This document shows, piece by piece, positions 15,087-16,950 of a DNA stretch of 16,950 bases. A program made the translations under genes and the position numbers. The notes beneath the pieces were generated by a model, which ran no database searches, had not been told where the DNA came from, and saw only the letters and a program-made list of their open reading frames with translations. This DNA is from an uncultured Muribaculaceae bacterium (GTDB taxonomy: Bacteria > Bacteroidota > Bacteroidia > Bacteroidales > Muribaculaceae), in NCBI GenBank assembly GCA_910584735.1, contig CAJUBM010000063.1:1-16950 (forward strand). Direction: 5' to 3'. Numbering within the stretch: the first letter of the stretch is position 1; every line of letters starts with the position of its first letter.

Positions 15087-15602
15087 AAGGTCAAAAAACA
15101 TAAGACGCGTTTCCTCATCCTTATCCAATTCCGTGAAGAATCGGAATCCGTTCTTCTCATAAAAGGGTGTGGCTGATACAAGAGCATCCACGGTTAGGAA
15201 ACGGCATCCAAGCCTTTTGACCGTTGTGAACACATATTTGATATTGTCCAAAACAAACGTTCCGACACCCAAGCCTGCATATTTTTCATTAACCGCTAAC
15301 CTCCCAATCTTTACCGCCGGATAGTTTCTGCGACGCTTGGGATTGGGTATATTACGGTTCAATTTGTTCCATACATTTTTCTCATCAGGATTAAACGAGA
15401 TCTTGTCGGCAAGCAGACTGAAATATGCCACAGTCACATTCTTCTGCAAATCTTCAAGGAGGTATGTCACAGCCATAAGTTCTTTCTGAAAATGCTTGGC
15501 ATCATCAAAAAGAAAACCGTTCAAATCATCTTCTGCGCATTTGAACGGCTTTATCTCTGTGTCCTCGGAGAGTTGAATCTGGGTCAGCTTTGTGAAATCC
15601 AT
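15069..15602 (-). CDS. GNAT-family N-acetyltransferase, probable toxin of a toxin-antitoxin pair
   Basis: This 177-residue protein has the GNAT fold marks: beta-4 strand IGRLAVNEKYAGLGVG, which includes the acetyl-CoA pyrophosphate loop (Q/R-x-x-G-x-G/A type, here Y-A-G-L-G-V-G), and the C-terminal SATPFYEKNGF segment that lines the CoA. The early FKCAEDDLNGFLFDDA segment is typical of the TacT/AtaT-like group, whose members acetylate aminoacyl-tRNA. The ATG is one base from the stop codon of the small upstream gene, so the two are translationally coupled. DNA here is clearly AT-richer than the neighbouring operons, which suggests acquisition. A role as toxin is inferred from architecture and family, since no catalytic base or target can be confirmed from sequence. 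Confidence 0.82.
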   Translation of the reverse strand: MDFTKLTQIQLSEDTEIKPFKCAEDDLNGFLFDDAKHFQKELMAVTYLLEDLQKNVTVAYFSLLADKISFNPDEKNVWNKLNRNIPNPKRRRNYPAVKIGRLAVNEKYAGLGVGTFVLDNIKYVFTTVKRLGCRFLTVDALVSATPFYEKNGFRFFTELDKDEETRLMFFDLKNFTD

Positions 15603-15603
15603 A

Positions 15604-15762
15604 TTACCACTGGAAATTACTTATGGACTTCATAACCTCATAGGCTCTTCGCGCCCTCTCTTTCTCCTCTTTTGACACCGGCTTGGGGTGCGAAATCATT
15701 TTCTCGAAGCGCTCCGCATCCCTGCCGAATAATTCAGGGGTTTCTTTAATGGGTCGTGCCAT
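15604..15762 (-). CDS. Small partner protein, likely antitoxin of the GNAT pair
   Basis: This 52-residue protein begins MARPIKETPEL and is rich in charged residues (KEEKERARRAYEVM), forming a probable amphipathic helix in its C-terminal half. I do not recognise a named antitoxin domain. A frame-open ATG at 15813 is rejected as the start because the promoter -7 element (15789-15796) lies downstream of it. The start at 15762 leaves a leader of about 20 bases. It is immediately followed by the GNAT gene (one base between stop and start). The paired layout, small size and the inverted repeat over the promoter support an autoregulating antitoxin, which is inference. Confidence 0.7.
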   Translation of the reverse strand: MARPIKETPELFGRDAERFEKMISHPKPVSKEEKERARRAYEVMKSISNFQW

Positions 15763-15788
15763 AATCGAAGTATTTTGGTTTCTATTTA

Positions 15789-15826
15789 CAAAGTTACAAC
15801 AAATTCCTGACATATAGAGTTGTAAC
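15789..15826 (-). promoter_or_regulatory. Promoter and inverted-repeat operator of the GNAT gene pair
   Basis: TAACTTTG on the minus strand (15796-15789) fits the -7 consensus and predicts a start near 15784. A perfect 8-bp inverted repeat, GTTACAAC (15793-15800) and GTTGTAAC (15819-15826), separated by 18 bases, covers the TAAC of the -7 element and reaches upstream past the weak -33 region. The repeat-to-repeat distance of 26 bases is about 2.5 helical turns. A dimeric repressor binding here would block the promoter. Confidence 0.6.
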
Positions 15827-16029
15827 AGCTAAATTTCTTGTAAACTTGCACGGCCTTCTCTACAAAAGATGTTTCACACAAATCACAAATTGTGACAGAC
15901 GACCGATTATAGACTTTATCGTCTCCTCAACTTGAACAATCCTGACACAAGTTGTATGCACAATCGGCACCATATCAAAACACAGACAACCACCTTATTA
16001 TAACAATTTTCATTATCCGTGCTAACTTT
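15827..16029. other. Intergenic DNA with short dyads, no gene seen
   Basis: This stretch is AT-rich and holds no convincing ORF or RNA. A small perfect palindrome, TCACAAATTGTGA (15883-15895), and a 6-bp inverted repeat AGACGA / TCGTCT (15897-15924) are visible. Neither is tied to a promoter. Confidence 0.5.
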
Positions 16030-16084
16030 TTAGTGACGCCGGATAGTAGTGGCGCCGGACCTCCGGGACGGCAGGCCACCCGAA
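16030..16084 (-). repeat. REP-like repeat, copy B (left arm of inverted pair)
   Basis: This copy is the reverse complement of copies A (1-62) and C (16165-16225) over about 55 bases with very few differences. In the plus direction it reads GTAG then TGGCGCC...GGCAGGCCA, a foot tetranucleotide plus imperfect palindrome as in REP sequences. Its outer end is TTAGTGA, matching TCACTAA at the end of copy C, so the two arms have matching termini. Confidence 0.8.
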
Positions 16085-16164
16085 GGAACTCTGATGACTG
16101 CCATGGTATAATCCAATCTCCCTTATCCAAATGCGACCTGATAAAATGTATGATTATAACGCTA

Positions 16165-16225
16165 CGCCTCTCCGGGTGGCCTGCCGTCCCGGAGGTCCGG
16201 CGCCACTACCATCCGGCATCACTAA
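16165..16225 (+). repeat. REP-like repeat, copy C (right arm of inverted pair)
   Basis: This copy is almost identical to copy A at the window start and inverted relative to copy B. Together B and C bound a 196-bp element (16030-16225) with terminal inverted repeats of about 55 bp and an 80-bp AT-rich, non-coding centre. No target-site duplication is clear. The layout is that of a BIME/REPIN or a small MITE. Confidence 0.8.
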
Positions 16226-16343
16226 GATGTCAGATTTATTAATCGGTGATAAGAAGAATGTCAATTTGTCAAAAATGAGTTTTGTCCTAACAACAAGTGA
16301 TTGCCAATGCGGCCTACCGTTAAATTAACGAGCTATCATCGTG

Positions 16344-16391
16344 ACAATTGTAAAAATTGTTTGGACGGATGAAAAATAATCTCTAACTTTG
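16344..16391 (+). promoter_or_regulatory. Perfect Bacteroidetes promoter with an adjoining dyad
   Basis: TTTG (16360-16363), a 20-bp spacer and TAACTTTG (16384-16391) match the Bacteroidetes consensus exactly. The expected start site is near 16396. An inverted repeat, ACAATT-gtaaa-AATTGT (16344-16360), abuts the -33 element and could be an operator. A second dyad, GCGGTC-aca-GACCGC (16391-16405), straddles the expected start site. No convincing ORF follows, which points to an RNA product. Confidence 0.65.
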
Positions 16392-16395
16392 CGGT

Positions 16396-16510
16396 CACAG
16401 ACCGCATCGCAGACCACGCCAGCAGGGCGAGGCTCATCCGAGCCACCCCAGGTTTGGGGTTATGCGCGGCGGGATGTAGTTAACATACATAAGAAAGCGT
16501 TTATCCGCGC
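16396..16510 (+). ncRNA. Candidate structured noncoding RNA or leader
   Basis: Behind a consensus promoter, this roughly 115-base stretch can fold into consecutive hairpins: CGCC/GGCG (16417-16429), GGCTC/GAGCC (16431-16444, loop ATCC), ACCCC/GGGGT (16445-16460), and a larger stem GCGCGG/CCGCGC (16464-16510) enclosing ATGTA/TACAT (16474-16490). A fifth dyad, GCGGTC/GACCGC, lies at the start site. Packing this many stems into so short a space is unusual. I do not recognise an RNA family (not tRNA, tmRNA, RNase P, SRP or a known riboswitch by the motifs I can recall). The 3' end is unknown, and the RNA may continue into the next structured part. Confidence 0.4.
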
Positions 16511-16950
16511 TAATTCTTGACCATCTGAAATTCTCGCAAAATTTCCGTCAAAGTCAAGGGTTGAGCAACGGTAGATGCCCGTGGATATGTAATATTCTGC
16601 TTTCGGCACGATATTTCGGGAGAAATATCGCCGGATGCTTTGATTGCATATACTGGCGTGGGCTTCTGCGTTGCCGTCCGACTTTGACAGGGCAATGCGA
16701 GAAGCCTCAGATGGTAGGACGGCAACAGATACAGATTCCTACGCTTTTTTCGTACAACAACAAACGCCAACGAGGGGATGACCGCGGCATAGCCACGAAT
16801 AATGCTAACAACAATCTCAGAAAAGGAAAAAGCGTCTATTATCGCCGCGTTCCTGAACAAACATGGATCTGATAGAACTCGTTTGACAATATCAGACTAG
16901 TAGTGGTGCGATAAAAATCTTACCACTGTTATTAAAATATTAATATTTAG
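16511..16950. other. Structured region of unknown nature, no firm gene
   Basis: Both strands are open here (116 residues on the minus strand from 16860, about 100 on the plus strand), but neither product shows a recognisable domain. What stands out is secondary structure: a perfect 9-bp stem with a GGGA (GNRA-type) tetraloop at 16609-16630, a long-range pairing GTCAAAGTC (16547-16555) with GACTTTGAC (16680-16688), and GTTGCCGTCC (16670-16679) with GGACGGCAAC (16717-16726). Near the end, AGTGGT/ACCACT (16902-16927) forms another stem, and the window closes in AT-rich sequence. It could extend the upstream RNA candidate or be the edge of a mobile element. Confidence 0.35.

Noticed and set aside
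15763..15813. Longer form of the small antitoxin-like protein starting at 15813
   Set aside because: The promoter -7 element at 15789-15796 lies inside this extension, so the first in-frame ATG in the transcript is at 15762.
16030..16225. CRISPR array
   Set aside because: There are only two copies in this element, inverted and 55-60 bp long, with no regular spacers and no cas genes in the window.
16226..16328. Short plus-strand frame encoding about 33 residues after the repeat element
   Set aside because: No promoter, no family resemblance and a length that occurs by chance in AT-rich DNA.
16391..16510. tRNA, tmRNA, RNase P or SRP RNA
   Set aside because: No T-loop GGTTCGAATCC-type sequence, no tmRNA tag, and no conserved RNase P or SRP core motifs could be found in the hairpin run.
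16510..16860. 116-residue minus-strand ORF and the overlapping plus-strand ORF
   Set aside because: Neither has a recognisable domain, signal or plausible start context. The region is dominated by base-pairing arms that explain the open frames at least as well. Kept as an unresolved structured region.

Overview
This window looks like chromosomal DNA from a Bacteroidales gut bacterium, probably Muribaculaceae or a close relative. The main evidence is several TTTG/TAnnTTTG-type promoters, which are specific to Bacteroidetes. Supporting evidence is weak use of Shine-Dalgarno sites, tightly overlapping (ATGA) genes, high-GC coding sequence, and families typical of the order: DUF4922 fused to SpoIID, amidase with a golvesin-like domain, DUF1343, and OMP_b-brl porins. 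The family-level placement is inference.

Layout. Positions 1-62 carry one copy of a GC-rich REP-like repeat. Positions 124-1563 (minus strand) form a three-gene operon: folB (dihydroneopterin aldolase), an HD-domain hydrolase and a Nudix hydrolase. A short divergent promoter region (1564-1658) separates it from a seven-gene plus-strand operon (1659-12443). In order that operon encodes a membrane glycosyltransferase, a secreted zinc amidase, a soluble glycosyltransferase, a HIT/GalT-like + SpoIID fusion, an AmpG-like permease, a NamZ-family exo-N-acetylmuramidase (DUF1343) and a BadF-family amino-sugar kinase. Five of the six junctions overlap or lie within 10 bp. A consensus promoter then drives a LysM + PBP1-like periplasmic protein and a small outer-membrane beta-barrel (12512-15049).

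Function. The central operon reads as a peptidoglycan salvage module. The amidase removes stem peptides, NamZ releases MurNAc from the non-reducing end, the AmpG-like permease imports products, and the kinase phosphorylates the sugar. The two glycosyltransferases and the SpoIID domain, which is fused to a nucleotidyltransferase-like domain and has no signal peptide, do not fit the textbook scheme and are the least explained parts. The LysM-PBP1 and beta-barrel genes downstream suit cell-envelope sensing or surveillance.

From about 15050 on, the DNA becomes AT-richer and accessory. It holds a minus-strand gene pair resembling a GNAT toxin with a 52-residue partner, with a perfect inverted repeat over its promoter. 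A 196-bp element follows, made of two inverted copies of the same REP-like repeat found at position 1. Next come a perfect Bacteroidetes promoter with no convincing ORF behind it and about 115 bases that fold into five consecutive hairpins (a candidate ncRNA). The last part is a further structured stretch whose ORFs are unconvincing.
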